In this document: positions 14,807 to 24,158 of the stretch, piece after piece | How positions within the stretch are numbered: the stretch's first letter is position 1 | How the letters are laid out: each line of letters begins with the position of its first letter | From: Hydrogenophaga sp. | Lineage (GTDB): Bacteria; Pseudomonadota; Gammaproteobacteria; Burkholderiales; Burkholderiaceae_C | Reading direction: 5' to 3' | Assembly: GCF_030158645.1 (NCBI RefSeq) | Contig: NZ_JAOASO010000144.1 | Location: forward strand, 72,815 to 112,064 | DNA: 39,250 nt | Position numbers and translations under genes: made by a program | The notes under the pieces: model-generated | Seen by the model: only the letters and a program-made list of their open reading frames with translations | Told to the model about the DNA's origin: nothing | Database searches by the model: none

Positions 14807-16906
14807 TCACAGGTCGGTGATGCGGGACTCACCCGGATTGGAGTACAGGTCCACCACACGGCAGTCACCGCACATCTTCAGGCGCTCCAGCGCTTCGCCC
14901 TGGAACATGGCGTGGCCCGAGAGCTTGCCAAGCATCACTTCAATGCCCTTGAGCGTGCCGAAGGGCTTGGCGCAGCGGATGCAGTGGTAGGGCTGGGCCT
15001 CGTTGAGCACGCGCAGCTGCTTGCGCTGCTCGCCGATCAGCAGGCGCGGCTGCAGGGTGATGGCGTCTTCCGGGCAGGTGCTGGCGCACAGGCCGCACTG
15101 CACGCAGTTCTTCTCGATGAAGCGCAGTTGTGGGCGCTCGGTGTTGTCCTGCAGCGCGCTGGCCGGGCAGGCGCTCACACAGCTCAGGCACAGCGTGCAG
15201 GTGTCCTTGTTGACGTTGATGGTGCCGAGCAGCGAGGCGCCGGGCAGCGCGATGGCTTCCATGGCCGGACGCTGGGCGGCGCTGTCCTGCAACAGGTGGT
15301 CGATGGCCAGCTCCACCGTGGCGCGTTTCTCGGCCTGGATGGCGAAGGTGGCGCGGCGTTTGACGGTTTGCGCGGGCGCCGACACCAAGGCGGCGTCCAG
15401 TGCCTGGACCTCACTGGCTTCGATCAGGCGGAAGTGGTGTCCGCTGTAACCGAGGCCATTCACCAAGGCTTGCGCCACCGCCATCTGATCGCGCACGGCT
15501 TCGCGGTACTGCGGCGCTTCTTCGCCGGTCATGAGCACCCAGACCTGCGAAGCGCCGTAGGCGAAGGCCGAGAGCCACACGTCCAGGCCGATGGACGCCG
15601 TGTGCCACAGCGGCAGCGGGATCACGCGTGCGGGCACGCCGCGAAACGCCTTGTCCATCGACGCGGCGCGGCCCAGGTCGTTCACCAGCGTGGCGCCGGC
15701 TTCCTGGCTGTGCAGCAGCAGCGCGGCATTCTGGCCGCCGGCCTTGGCGTAGGTGGCCAGCAAGGTGCGCAGCTTCACGCCCTGCTCGCTGGCGCGCGGG
15801 TAGGCGTACGACAGCGCACCGGTGGGGCACACGGTGGTGCAGGCGCCGCAGCCCACGCACAGGTTGGGATTGACGACGATCTGGTTGCGCTTGATCTCGC
15901 TGCTGATGGCCAACGCCGAGCAAACCTCGACACAGGCGTTACAGCCCACGGTTTCGTTGCGGCCGTGCGCGCAGAGCTTTTGCTTGTAAGTGAAGAACTT
16001 GGGCTTTTCGAACTCGCCCACCAGTTCGCGCAGCTTGAGCACCGTGGCCATGCCGGCGGCGTTGTCGATGCCGGAGGCCAGGTGGAAATAGCCTTGGGGG
16101 TGCGCGTGCTGAGCGAAGGCCGGCGCGGCCCGCAGGTCCAGCACCATGTCAAAGGTCTCGCTGTGCTCTTGCGCATCGCGCTGGAAGTTGATGGCGCCCA
16201 CCGCGTCGCAGGCTTTCACGCAGGCGCGGTGGCTCTGGCACTTGTCCATGTCGATCTGGTAATCCAGGCCGATGGCGCCTTCGGGGCAGGCGGCGACGCA
16301 GGCGTTGCAGCGCGTGCAGAGGTCCAGGTCGATCGGGTTGTTCGTGGTCCAGGCCACCGTGAACGCGCCGAGCCAACCGCGCACCTCGCCCACGGCACCC
16401 GCGATCACCGGGTAGCGGCGGGTCTGCATGCCCGTGCCACCCGTGGACAGGATGCTCACCTCCAGCGTGTCGGACACGAGGTCCGCCACGCGCTCGGCGT
16501 CTTGCAGCGCGCCGATGATCAACAGGCGGCCCGCGCTCTTGTAAGTGACGGTGGGCACCGGCTCGGCGTCGGGCAGGCGGGCGGCGGCCAGCAGCGCGGC
16601 CATCTTGGGTGTGGCGTCCTTGGCTTCACGGCCCCAGCCACCGGTTTCGCGGATGTTGACGAACTTGATGGGGCGAACTTCGAGCGACACCGCGCCTTCG
16701 GTCTGCTCGGAGAGTTCGGTGAACAGGCGGCTTTCCTGCGTGCAGGCAACCACCAGGTCGTCGTTGCTGCGCGTGGCGCGCTGGAAGGCGGGCGCGTCGC
16801 GGCGGCACAGCGTGGTGTGCAGGGTCAGGTCTTCATCCAGGGCCTCGCCCAGAACCTTCGGGTTCAGGGGCATGGTCTGGTTGCAATTGCAGATCAGCGT
16901 GGTCAT
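14807..16906 (-). CDS. Large polyferredoxin (multiple [4Fe-4S] motifs), formate dehydrogenase associated
   Basis: The 699-residue protein has several ferredoxin-type cysteine groups: C197/C200/C203/C207; C223, C229, C233; C312, C322/C325/C329; C350/C353/C356/C360; C570/C573/C576/C580; C601/C604/C607/C611; and two CxxC pairs at C642/C645 and C679/C682 that could bind a metal. There is no signal peptide or membrane helix, so it is cytoplasmic. The region between the two cluster groups (about 380-520) resembles no family I can name. It lies between DUF3306 and the TorD chaperone, a grouping recurrent beside formate dehydrogenases in Burkholderiales. It may supply or accept electrons during dehydrogenase maturation or link formate oxidation to a soluble acceptor; neither is demonstrated. 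The start overlaps the DUF3306 gene by 74 bp. Confidence 0.9.
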   Translation of the reverse strand: MTTLICNCNQTMPLNPKVLGEALDEDLTLHTTLCRRDAPAFQRATRSNDDLVVACTQESRLFTELSEQTEGAVSLEVRPIKFVNIRETGGWGREAKDATPKMAALLAAARLPDAEPVPTVTYKSAGRLLIIGALQDAERVADLVSDTLEVSILSTGGTGMQTRRYPVIAGAVGEVRGWLGAFTVAWTTNNPIDLDLCTRCNACVAACPEGAIGLDYQIDMDKCQSHRACVKACDAVGAINFQRDAQEHSETFDMVLDLRAAPAFAQHAHPQGYFHLASGIDNAAGMATVLKLRELVGEFEKPKFFTYKQKLCAHGRNETVGCNACVEVCSALAISSEIKRNQIVVNPNLCVGCGACTTVCPTGALSYAYPRASEQGVKLRTLLATYAKAGGQNAALLLHSQEAGATLVNDLGRAASMDKAFRGVPARVIPLPLWHTASIGLDVWLSAFAYGASQVWVLMTGEEAPQYREAVRDQMAVAQALVNGLGYSGHHFRLIEASEVQALDAALVSAPAQTVKRRATFAIQAEKRATVELAIDHLLQDSAAQRPAMEAIALPGASLLGTINVNKDTCTLCLSCVSACPASALQDNTERPQLRFIEKNCVQCGLCASTCPEDAITLQPRLLIGEQRKQLRVLNEAQPYHCIRCAKPFGTLKGIEVMLGKLSGHAMFQGEALERLKMCGDCRVVDLYSNPGESRITDL

Positions 16907-17492
16907 CGTGGGGGTCCGGTGTCTCGGGGACGGGGGGGTCGTTGTTGTCGTCTGGCAAGGTGTCTTCGGCCGCTGGCCCGGCTTCGGCCACCTCGGTGGG
17001 AGGCTCGGCCTGTGGCGCTGTGGTCGGCTGCGGAGTCGCGGCGGTGGCGGGCTTCACCTCGTTGGGGTCGTCCACCAGCTTGAGGAACTGCGCACCCACC
17101 ATCTTGGCCATGTCGGCGGCCGAGAGTGGGCTGGGCTGGGAGTAGTCATCGATGTAGATGTCCAGCCCGTCCATGATGTTGTAGTGCGGGTCGGTGAAGA
17201 GCTTTTTCACCGCGGCATTGCGCACGTCGGGCGACACGCTCCTGGCCACAAAGGCGGAGTAGTCGGAGTCGGGTGTGAGGCGCGCCACATCGTCGAGCGT
17301 GAGGGCCGGGGGCGCCTCAGGCGGCTCCACCGCGGGAGCAACGGGAGCCACCGGCGCGGCCACGGTAACGGGCGTCGCCACCACCACCGGGGCCGGGGGC
17401 TCGGGCGGCAGTGGCTCACCGGTGCGCACCTGCACCTTGCGGCGCGACCAGCGCGAGAAAAAGTTGTCGTCGTCGTTCGTGGCCATGGTCAC
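16833..17492 (-). CDS. DUF3306 protein
   Basis: This 219-residue protein of unknown function starts TMATNDDDNFFSRWSRRK, the typical N-terminus of DUF3306 proteins. A Pro/Ala/Val-rich linker (about 25-65) follows, then a conserved core (DVARLTPDSDYSAFV and KKLFTDPHYNIMDGLDIYIDDY, about 67-118) and a long acidic, Pro-rich tail. The core LFTDPHYNIMDGLD is the most family-like segment. The start shown is a GTG whose GTGA overlaps the stop of the DUF3305 gene; an ATG two codons later (17486) is equally likely. The last 74 bases overlap the polyferredoxin gene in another frame. DUF3305 and DUF3306 almost always travel together beside formate dehydrogenases, pointing to a joint assembly role. Confidence 0.87.
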   Translation of the reverse strand: MTMATNDDDNFFSRWSRRKVQVRTGEPLPPEPPAPVVVATPVTVAAPVAPVAPAVEPPEAPPALTLDDVARLTPDSDYSAFVARSVSPDVRNAAVKKLFTDPHYNIMDGLDIYIDDYSQPSPLSAADMAKMVGAQFLKLVDDPNEVKPATAATPQPTTAPQAEPPTEVAEAGPAAEDTLPDDNNDPPVPETPDPHDDHADLQLQPDHAPEPEGSGRGPG

Positions 17493-18130
17493 GGTCTCGG
17501 CGGCTGTCCACCGCCGCGCAGTTTTTCGGTGCTGATGCGCACCGGCTGACCGAAACGGTCCGTCAGGGGTTTGAAGCTTTCGGGGCGCTGGCGGCGCTTG
17601 GGCTCGGGCTGGTAGGTCGCATCCACGAAGCCGCGCATCCAGTCCACCACCTCGGGGGCGGCGGGCACCTGGTCCACGCGCTCCTGCGCGTCGAGCCAGC
17701 GGCCGGCGTCGTGGTAGCTCAGCGTGACGATCTGCGGCACGGCCATGGGTTCACCATCAAGCAGGCGGGCTTCGTCCGCACGCCAGAACACCCAGAAGCA
17801 GGGGTTCGGGCTGCTCAGGTTGAGGAAGTAACCTTCGGCATCGTCGCGGAACAGCATCACGCGAAAACGCGGGAACAGCCAGTGGGTGGTGTCGCCGTTC
17901 GCGGCCCCCGTGGCAGCTTCGACGGGTTCGACCGCCTGCGGCTCGTGGTCGTGCTCCTCGCCCTCGGGCCCGGTCTCATCGGGGCTGCCGCGCAGCAACA
18001 CGTCGGCGAGCACCCAGCGAAACGGCTGCCAGCGACTCATGGGGCCGCTCACCGGCTCGCGCCGCATCACCACATCGACCTCGATGGCGGGTCGGCTGCG
18101 GGTGGGGGCAGGGGTATGGGGGTTGTTCAT
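17489..18130 (-). CDS. DUF3305 protein
   Basis: This 213-residue protein of unknown function shows the DUF3305 pattern: an early VDVVMRREPVSGPMSRWQPFRW segment (about 18-39), then FRVMLFRDDAEGYFLNL and CFWVFWRADEA (about 90-120) and VTLSYHDAGRWLDAQERVD. It is soluble with no signal peptide. An acidic insertion (about 52-75) breaks the first block. ATG 18130 is used because the conserved region begins shortly after it; a clear Shine-Dalgarno is not seen. It is the first gene of the DUF3305-DUF3306-polyferredoxin-TorD run and starts 116 bp after boxA on the same strand, with no convincing terminator between them, so read-through from the box operon is possible. Confidence 0.87.
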   Translation of the reverse strand: MNNPHTPAPTRSRPAIEVDVVMRREPVSGPMSRWQPFRWVLADVLLRGSPDETGPEGEEHDHEPQAVEPVEAATGAANGDTTHWLFPRFRVMLFRDDAEGYFLNLSSPNPCFWVFWRADEARLLDGEPMAVPQIVTLSYHDAGRWLDAQERVDQVPAAPEVVDWMRGFVDATYQPEPKRRQRPESFKPLTDRFGQPVRISTEKLRGGGQPPRP

Positions 18131-18246
18131 ACGAAGGCAGGAATGTACGGCATCCCGCCTGCGCACGGGACGTGGGCACCCGCTTCACCACGCGCGGTTG
18201 GCAGCTATGGCAGACCTATCCATGCTTCGGCACCCCGCTGGGTAAG

Positions 18247-19623
18247 TCAATAGGTTTCGAGATGGAGGCGACCTTCTCGCTTCAACGAGGCGCCGATGGT
18301 GTCCCAGTCCAGACCCGCGCCTTGCGCCACATCGCGCAAAGCCAGCACCACGCCCTCTTCCATGCTCTTGAGGCCGCACACGTAGAAGTAGGTGTTCGGG
18401 TCCTGCAGCAGCACCGCCAGATCGGCGGCGCGCTCGCGCATGGCGTCCTGCACATAACGCTTGGGTGCGCCCGGTGTGCGGCTGAAGGCGAAGTTGGTGT
18501 CGATGAAGTCCTTGGGCAGGTTCTGCAGCGGGCCGAAGTACGGCAGCTCTTCCTGCGAGCGCGCGCCGAAGAACAGCATGAGCTTGCCGCCCTCGAACTT
18601 GGGCCCCCACGCTCCGCCGCTGCGCGGGTCGCTGCCCCCCGAGGGGGCTGCAGCGCCTTGGGGCTGCCCGGCGGCGCTGCGTTCTGCCGAGGCCCGCAGG
18701 CGCCGGCGCCACTCGGTCATGGCGCGCATGGGCGCGCTGCCAGTCCCGGTGCAAATCATCACGATGTTGCTCTTGGGGTGGTTGGGCATGAGGAAGCTGG
18801 TGCCGAACGGCCCGATCACCTCCACCTGGTCGCCGACCTGGAGGTCGCACATGAAGTTGCTGGCCACGCCCCGCACCGGTTCGCCGTCGTGGTCGGCCAG
18901 CACGCGCTTGATGGTCAACGACAGGTTGTTGTAGCCCGGGCGCTCACCATTGCGCGGGCTGGCGATCGAGTATTGGCGCGCATGGTGCGTGCGGCCGATG
19001 TCGTCGACACCGGGTGGCACGACACCGATGCTCTGGCCTTCCAGCACCGGAAACGGCATGGCGCCGAAATCCAGCACGATGTGGTGCGTGTCGTAGTCGC
19101 TGCCGGCGGTCTTGCCGACTTCGGTCACGCGCACATTGCCGACCACCGTGGCGGTCACCGTTTTCTGCACCGCCTTGGGACCGTAGAGGTTGGTGTACGC
19201 GTGCGCGGCCGACCACGGTGGGAGCGTGGCGCCATAGCTGCTGGCAACGAAGGTTTGTTCTCCGGTGGCAGCGTTGGCAGGGGCTTCGACAAGCTCAGCC
19301 CGAACGGAGCCTCCTTCCAGTGGGGCCAGACCTTCCAGCTCTTCGGGCGGCAGTTCTGGCGGAAGCTCGTTCCAGGTGAGCTGCTCTTCGGGCGTGTAGG
19401 CGCGCAGGCGCGGCATGGTGCGCCAGTTGTCGATGGACCCGGTGGGGCATGGCGAGATGCAGTCCATGCACAGGTTGCACTTCGAGGCGTCGACCACGTA
19501 ATTGACGTTGTCGTGCGTGATCGCACCCACCGGGCAGATCGCCTCGCAGGTGTTGCAGCGGATGCAGATCTCGGGATCGATCAGGTGCTGTTTGATGACA
19601 GCGACTTCGGCAATGGCGTTCAT
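18247..19623 (-). CDS. boxA: Benzoyl-CoA 2,3-epoxidase reductase component BoxA, with two in-frame repeat-derived insertions
   Basis: BoxA takes electrons from NADPH and passes them to the oxygenase BoxB. The 458-residue product has an N-terminal two-cluster ferredoxin (C20/C23/C26/C30 and C49/C52/C55/C59), a linker, and a ferredoxin-NADP reductase-type module with flavin motif RQYS (216-219), CTGTGSAP (291-298) and a C-terminal [10 protein letters not shown] nucleotide-site segment. The ATG at 19623 has GGAG nine bases upstream and follows boxB by 135 bp. The protein is longer than BoxA homologs as I recall them (about 410-420). Two parts look repeat-derived: residues 106-113, encoded by a copy of the ttcgacaagctcag repeat, and about 313-341, encoded by a palindromic repeat. 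Both remain in frame. Confidence 0.96.
   Translation of the reverse strand: MNAIAEVAVIKQHLIDPEICIRCNTCEAICPVGAITHDNVNYVVDASKCNLCMDCISPCPTGSIDNWRTMPRLRAYTPEEQLTWNELPPELPPEELEGLAPLEGGSVRAELVEAPANAATGEQTFVASSYGATLPPWSAAHAYTNLYGPKAVQKTVTATVVGNVRVTEVGKTAGSDYDTHHIVLDFGAMPFPVLEGQSIGVVPPGVDDIGRTHHARQYSIASPRNGERPGYNNLSLTIKRVLADHDGEPVRGVASNFMCDLQVGDQVEVIGPFGTSFLMPNHPKSNIVMICTGTGSAPMRAMTEWRRRLRASAERSAAGQPQGAAAPSGGSDPRSGGAWGPKFEGGKLMLFFGARSQEELPYFGPLQNLPKDFIDTNFAFSRTPGAPKRYVQDAMRERAADLAVLLQDPNTYFYVCGLKSMEEGVVLALRDVAQGAGLDWDTIGASLKREGRLHLETY
18608..18682. repeat. Palindromic dispersed repeat embedded in frame in boxA
   Basis: Within boxA, a low-complexity block contains the stem gccccc-cga-gggggc and the outer pair cgccgctgcgc / gcggcgctgcg. 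This resembles the palindromic intergenic repeats common in Comamonadaceae chromosomes (established from memory, not searched). It encodes roughly [18 protein letters not shown] and neighbours, between the NAD(P)-site strand and the next strand of the reductase. Its composition is unlike the flanking protein. Confidence 0.7.
19284..19307. repeat. Copy of the ttcgacaagctcag repeat inside boxA
   Basis: The 24 bases cttcgacaagctcag + cccgaacgg match the right arm of the inverted repeat at 36834-36858 between nadB and nadA without mismatch. Here it lies in the linker between the ferredoxin and reductase parts of BoxA and is translated as SVRAELVE (residues 106-113). Confidence 0.85.
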
Positions 19624-19678
19624 GAAGGTCTCCAAAACGGACAAAGCCCGGCAGCGAGTGCGGGCCTCATTCAAGGAT

Positions 19679-19754
19679 GCCGCGGAACGGGCTTGGCCAG
19701 GCCGCAGGCATCGCCCCCTTGAGGGGGTGACGCGCCGCAGGCGCGGCGCGGGGG
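19679..19754. repeat. Dispersed palindromic intergenic repeat, copy 2 (between boxB and boxA)
   Basis: This is the partner of the copy at 2582-2654, a few bases longer in the ccccc-ttga-ggggg stem. It directly follows the boxB stop codon (minus strand) and fills over half of the 135-bp boxB-boxA spacer. It would form two stem-loops in the polycistronic box mRNA. Confidence 0.8.
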
Positions 19755-19758
19755 TGGC

Positions 19759-21186
19759 TCAATTGAACCGGACGTATTCGAAATCCACCGGCTGGCGGTT
19801 GATGCCCATCACCGGCGGTGCGATCCAGCCGGCGAACTTGCCCGGATCGGTCACGCGGCCCATGAGCGACGCCACGAACGCGAAGTCGCCCGGGGTCGGC
19901 AGCCACTCGTCCTTGCGGGCGGTCCATTCGGCGTCCGTGATCACCTTGCCTTCGGGCGTGGTCTTCACGCCGGCCAGGGCACCGATCTGGCGGTTGAACG
20001 CCTTGTGCGGCGCCACCAGGCGGTTCGGGATGCCGGCCTTTTCCAGCACGCGGTTCCAGCGGCCCACGCCGGCCACGGAGTCGCGGATGTAGTCGTCGCG
20101 CAGCACCTCGTTGAGCGCGTTGAGCATCGGCACGTCCTTCTCGACGATCTGGCCGTTGTGCACTTCGAGCACCTTGTAGGTCTGGCCCTTGAGCACGTGG
20201 TCGTCGCCGCGTTTGCCTTCTTCGAAACGGCCCTTGAGGCCCGAGCTGTAGAAGATGGCGGCGTTGCTCGACTGGTCGGCGCCGAACAGGTCGATGGTCA
20301 CGCTGTAGTGGAAGTTCAGGTAGCGCTGGATGGTGCCGATGTCGATACAGCCGGCCGCGCGCACCAGGGCCGGGTCGTCGGTCTTGAGCTCGTTCATCAC
20401 CTGCGCGGTGCGGGTCAGCACGCGCGAGATGCCGCTCTCGCCCACGAACATGTGGTGGGCTTCTTCGGTCAGCATGAACTTGGTCGTGCGGGCCAGCGGA
20501 TCGAACGCGCTCTCGGCCAGCGCGGAGAGCTGGAACTTGCCGTCGCGGTCGGTGAAGTAGGTGAACATGAAGAAGGCCAGCCAGTCGGGCGTCTTCTCGT
20601 TGAACGCACCCAGGATGCGCGGGTTGTCGGCATCGCCCGAGGTGCGCTGCAGCAGCGCGTCGGCTTCTTCGCGGCCATCGCGGCCAAAGTGTTTGTGCAA
20701 CAGGTAGACCATGGCCCACAGGTGGCGGCCTTCTTCCACGTTGATCTGGAACAGGTTGCGCAGGTCGTACATGCTGGGCGCGGTCAGGCCCAGGTGGCGC
20801 TGCTGCTCCACCGACGCTGGCTCGGTGTCGCCTTGGGTGACGATGATGCGGCGCAGGTTGGCGCGGTGTTCACCGGGCACGTCCTGCCAGGCCTTTTCGC
20901 CCTTGTGGTCGCCAAAGTGGATCTCGCGCTCGGCATCGCCCGGGTTCAGGAAGATGCCCCAGCGGTAGTCGCGCATCTTCACGTGGCCGAACTGGGCCCA
21001 GCCTTGCGGGTCCACGCTCACGGCGGTGCGCAGGTACACCTCGTGGTCGGTCGAGCCTTCGGGGCCGACGTCGTCCCACCAGTTGATGAAGTTGGGCTGC
21101 CAGCCTTCGAGCGCGCGCTGCAGGGTGCGGTCTTCGCTCAGGTTGACGTTGTTCGGGATCTTGTCGCTGTAGTTGATGCTGGACAT
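19759..21186 (-). CDS. boxB: Benzoyl-CoA 2,3-epoxidase oxygenase component BoxB
   Basis: BoxB is the di-iron oxygenase that, with BoxA, converts benzoyl-CoA to 2,3-epoxybenzoyl-CoA in the cytosol. The 475-residue length and the sequence agree with characterised BoxB proteins. Helix motifs with candidate iron ligands are visible: VEEGRH (E151/E152 and H155) and TEEAHHMF (E241/E242 and H244/H245), the ExxH pairs expected in a carboxylate-bridged di-iron site, with DRDGKFQLSALAE between them. The ATG at 21186 has GGAGAG upstream; an upstream ATG at 21258 would add 24 residues with no family match. It lies 105 bp after boxC and 135 bp before boxA on the same strand. Confidence 0.97.
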   Translation of the reverse strand: MSSINYSDKIPNNVNLSEDRTLQRALEGWQPNFINWWDDVGPEGSTDHEVYLRTAVSVDPQGWAQFGHVKMRDYRWGIFLNPGDAEREIHFGDHKGEKAWQDVPGEHRANLRRIIVTQGDTEPASVEQQRHLGLTAPSMYDLRNLFQINVEEGRHLWAMVYLLHKHFGRDGREEADALLQRTSGDADNPRILGAFNEKTPDWLAFFMFTYFTDRDGKFQLSALAESAFDPLARTTKFMLTEEAHHMFVGESGISRVLTRTAQVMNELKTDDPALVRAAGCIDIGTIQRYLNFHYSVTIDLFGADQSSNAAIFYSSGLKGRFEEGKRGDDHVLKGQTYKVLEVHNGQIVEKDVPMLNALNEVLRDDYIRDSVAGVGRWNRVLEKAGIPNRLVAPHKAFNRQIGALAGVKTTPEGKVITDAEWTARKDEWLPTPGDFAFVASLMGRVTDPGKFAGWIAPPVMGINRQPVDFEYVRFN

Positions 21187-21291
21187 GGCTGTCTCTCCAA
21201 TGGGCAGTTCAACGGTGGAGTCTGTTGCGGTTGCTGCAGGCTCCACCGGGATACCCACCGCACAACGTTTTGGAAACTGTGAGTCGCGACC

Positions 21292-22998
<1,707 letters not shown>

Positions 22999-23080
22999 GA
23001 AGGGGTCTCCTCGGGGCTGCGGGCGGATCGAAGCCCCCACAAACCGGCATTCAACTGCCGGCGGGAGCCCAACAAGGTGA

Positions 23081-23109
23081 ATAATAATTCACAAGATCAA
23101 AACGGTCAA
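23081..23109 (-). promoter_or_regulatory. Sigma70 promoter of the boxCBA operon
   Basis: On the minus strand the -35 is TTGACC (23109-23104), the spacer is 17 bases and the -10 is TATTAT (23086-23081), close to consensus. Transcription would start near 23074, 75 bp before boxC. The inverted repeat gtgaat / attcac (23077-23092) covers the -10 and could be a second operator. Confidence 0.85.
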
Positions 23110-23123
23110 TGCACTTTCATGCA
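23110..23123. promoter_or_regulatory. Probable BoxR operator next to the boxC -35
   Basis: The sequence TGCACTTTCATGCA is TGCA-N6-TGCA. It touches the -35 hexamer of the boxC promoter and covers the boxR stop codon. A near-identical site, TGCACTTTAATGCA, lies in the boxR/boxD gap. TGCA-containing operators are reported for the related regulator BzdR. Occupancy at this place should block RNA polymerase, fitting a repressor released by benzoyl-CoA. Confidence 0.75.
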
Positions 23124-24070
23124 TGTTTTGTAACCAGGCCCAATTGCTCGCGAACCTGGCTCCGCAACGCCTGGAACGCGTCTTCCAGGCTGTAAGCGCT
23201 CGTGTTGAAGCTCATGTCGGCCTTGGAATAGAAGGCCGAGCGCCCCGCCAGGATGCGCTTCAAATCTTCCATGGCCTCGCGGCTGGCCGCCATGGGACGC
23301 ATGTCGCCCTGCGCGGCCACCCGGCCCATGTGGTCGGCCGGGTCGGCCTGCAGCCACACGGTGGTGCAGTGCGAGAGCAGCAGGTTGAAGTTGGCCGCGT
23401 CCGACACCAGACCCCCGGGCGTGGCAATCACCACCTCGGGGTAGATCTGGATGGCTTCTTCAAGTGCGCGGCGCTCGTAGCGGCGGTAGGCCGGCGTGCC
23501 GTAGAGCGAGTGGATTTCGTTGATGCTGCAGCCGGCGAACTTTTCAATCTCGCGGCTGAGCTCGATGAAGGCAAAGCCCAGGTCGTCGGCCAGGCGCTGA
23601 CCCAGCGTGGATTTGCCCGCGCCGCGCAGGCCAATCAAGGCAATGCGCGAGCTGCGGCCCGGGTCGCCGCCGGGCACTGCACCCCCGCCCAGCAGCCCGC
23701 CAATGGCCACGCGCACACGCCGCAGATCGGCTTCGCCCCGCCCCTCCAGCAGTTCGCGGATCAACAGCCATTCGGGTGAGCTTGTGCTCACGTCACCCAG
23801 CAATTCGGCCAGCGAGCAGTGCAGCGCCTGCGCCACCTGCAGCAGCACCAGAATGGAGGCGTTGCCGGTGCCGTATTCGAGGTTGGCGAGGTGCCGCTCG
23901 GACACATCGGCCGCCACAGCCACGGCCTTGCGCGTCATGCCACGGCGCGAGCGCAAGGTGCGAACGCGCTCGCCCAGTGCCACCAAAAAGGGGTTTCTCG
24001 CCTCCTCATCCACCGGGGCGGGATCGACAGGGCGGGCGGCGGCCATCAGGCCGGAATCGGCAGCATCCAT
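23117..24070 (-). CDS. boxR: BoxR, benzoyl-CoA-responsive transcriptional regulator with shikimate kinase-like domain
   Basis: BoxR-type repressors bind box promoters and are released by benzoyl-CoA. The 317-residue product joins an XRE-type helix-turn-helix domain (about 32-87, GMTRKAVAVAADVSERHLANLE) to a linker and a shikimate kinase-like domain (about 140-310) with an intact P-loop, GLRGAGKST (147-155). Where true shikimate kinases have the DTD substrate motif after strand 2, this has FIELSREIE, and the Gly-rich GGG segment reads ATPGGLVS, so a ligand-sensing rather than kinase role is likely, as shown for BzdR/BoxR. ATG 24070 is used. It is transcribed divergently from boxD, and its end overlaps the operator for boxC, 118 bp before that gene. 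Confidence 0.96.
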   Translation of the reverse strand: MDAADSGLMAAARPVDPAPVDEEARNPFLVALGERVRTLRSRRGMTRKAVAVAADVSERHLANLEYGTGNASILVLLQVAQALHCSLAELLGDVSTSSPEWLLIRELLEGRGEADLRRVRVAIGGLLGGGAVPGGDPGRSSRIALIGLRGAGKSTLGQRLADDLGFAFIELSREIEKFAGCSINEIHSLYGTPAYRRYERRALEEAIQIYPEVVIATPGGLVSDAANFNLLLSHCTTVWLQADPADHMGRVAAQGDMRPMAASREAMEDLKRILAGRSAFYSKADMSFNTSAYSLEDAFQALRSQVREQLGLVTKHA

Positions 24071-24126
24071 GGTGTGCCTGAACTTTCAAACGGTTTCATC
24101 GGGCTCGGGAAAAACCCGCCGGGGGC

Positions 24127-24155
24127 TTGCCAAGCGCGCCAACATGCACTTTAAT
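24127..24155 (+). promoter_or_regulatory. Candidate sigma70 promoter of the boxD-bclA operon
   Basis: TTGCCA (24127-24132), a 17-base spacer and TTTAAT (24150-24155). The -10 lies inside the TGCA-N6-TGCA site, so a bound repressor would cover it. A second possibility further right is TTCACG (24163) with TTTATA (24185), 16-base spacer. On the minus strand the same TTTATA reads TATAAA and could be the boxR -10, though no good -35 accompanies it. Confidence 0.6.
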
Positions 24156-24158
24156 GCA
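24145..24158. promoter_or_regulatory. Probable BoxR operator in the boxR-boxD intergenic region
   Basis: TGCACTTTAATGCA differs by one base from the site at the boxC promoter. A further half-site, TGCATTTATA, begins at 24181. Together they cover the candidate promoters in both directions, fitting repression of boxD-bclA and autoregulation of boxR. Confidence 0.75.

Noticed and set aside
18131..18246. Terminator or promoter between boxA and DUF3305
   Set aside because: Only a 5-bp stem (tcccg/cggga) without T-tract and no -35/-10 or -24/-12 pair could be seen; neither feature is supported.
23428..23634. boxR as a true shikimate kinase (aroK)
   Set aside because: The N-terminal helix-turn-helix, altered shikimate motif and box context fit a regulator.
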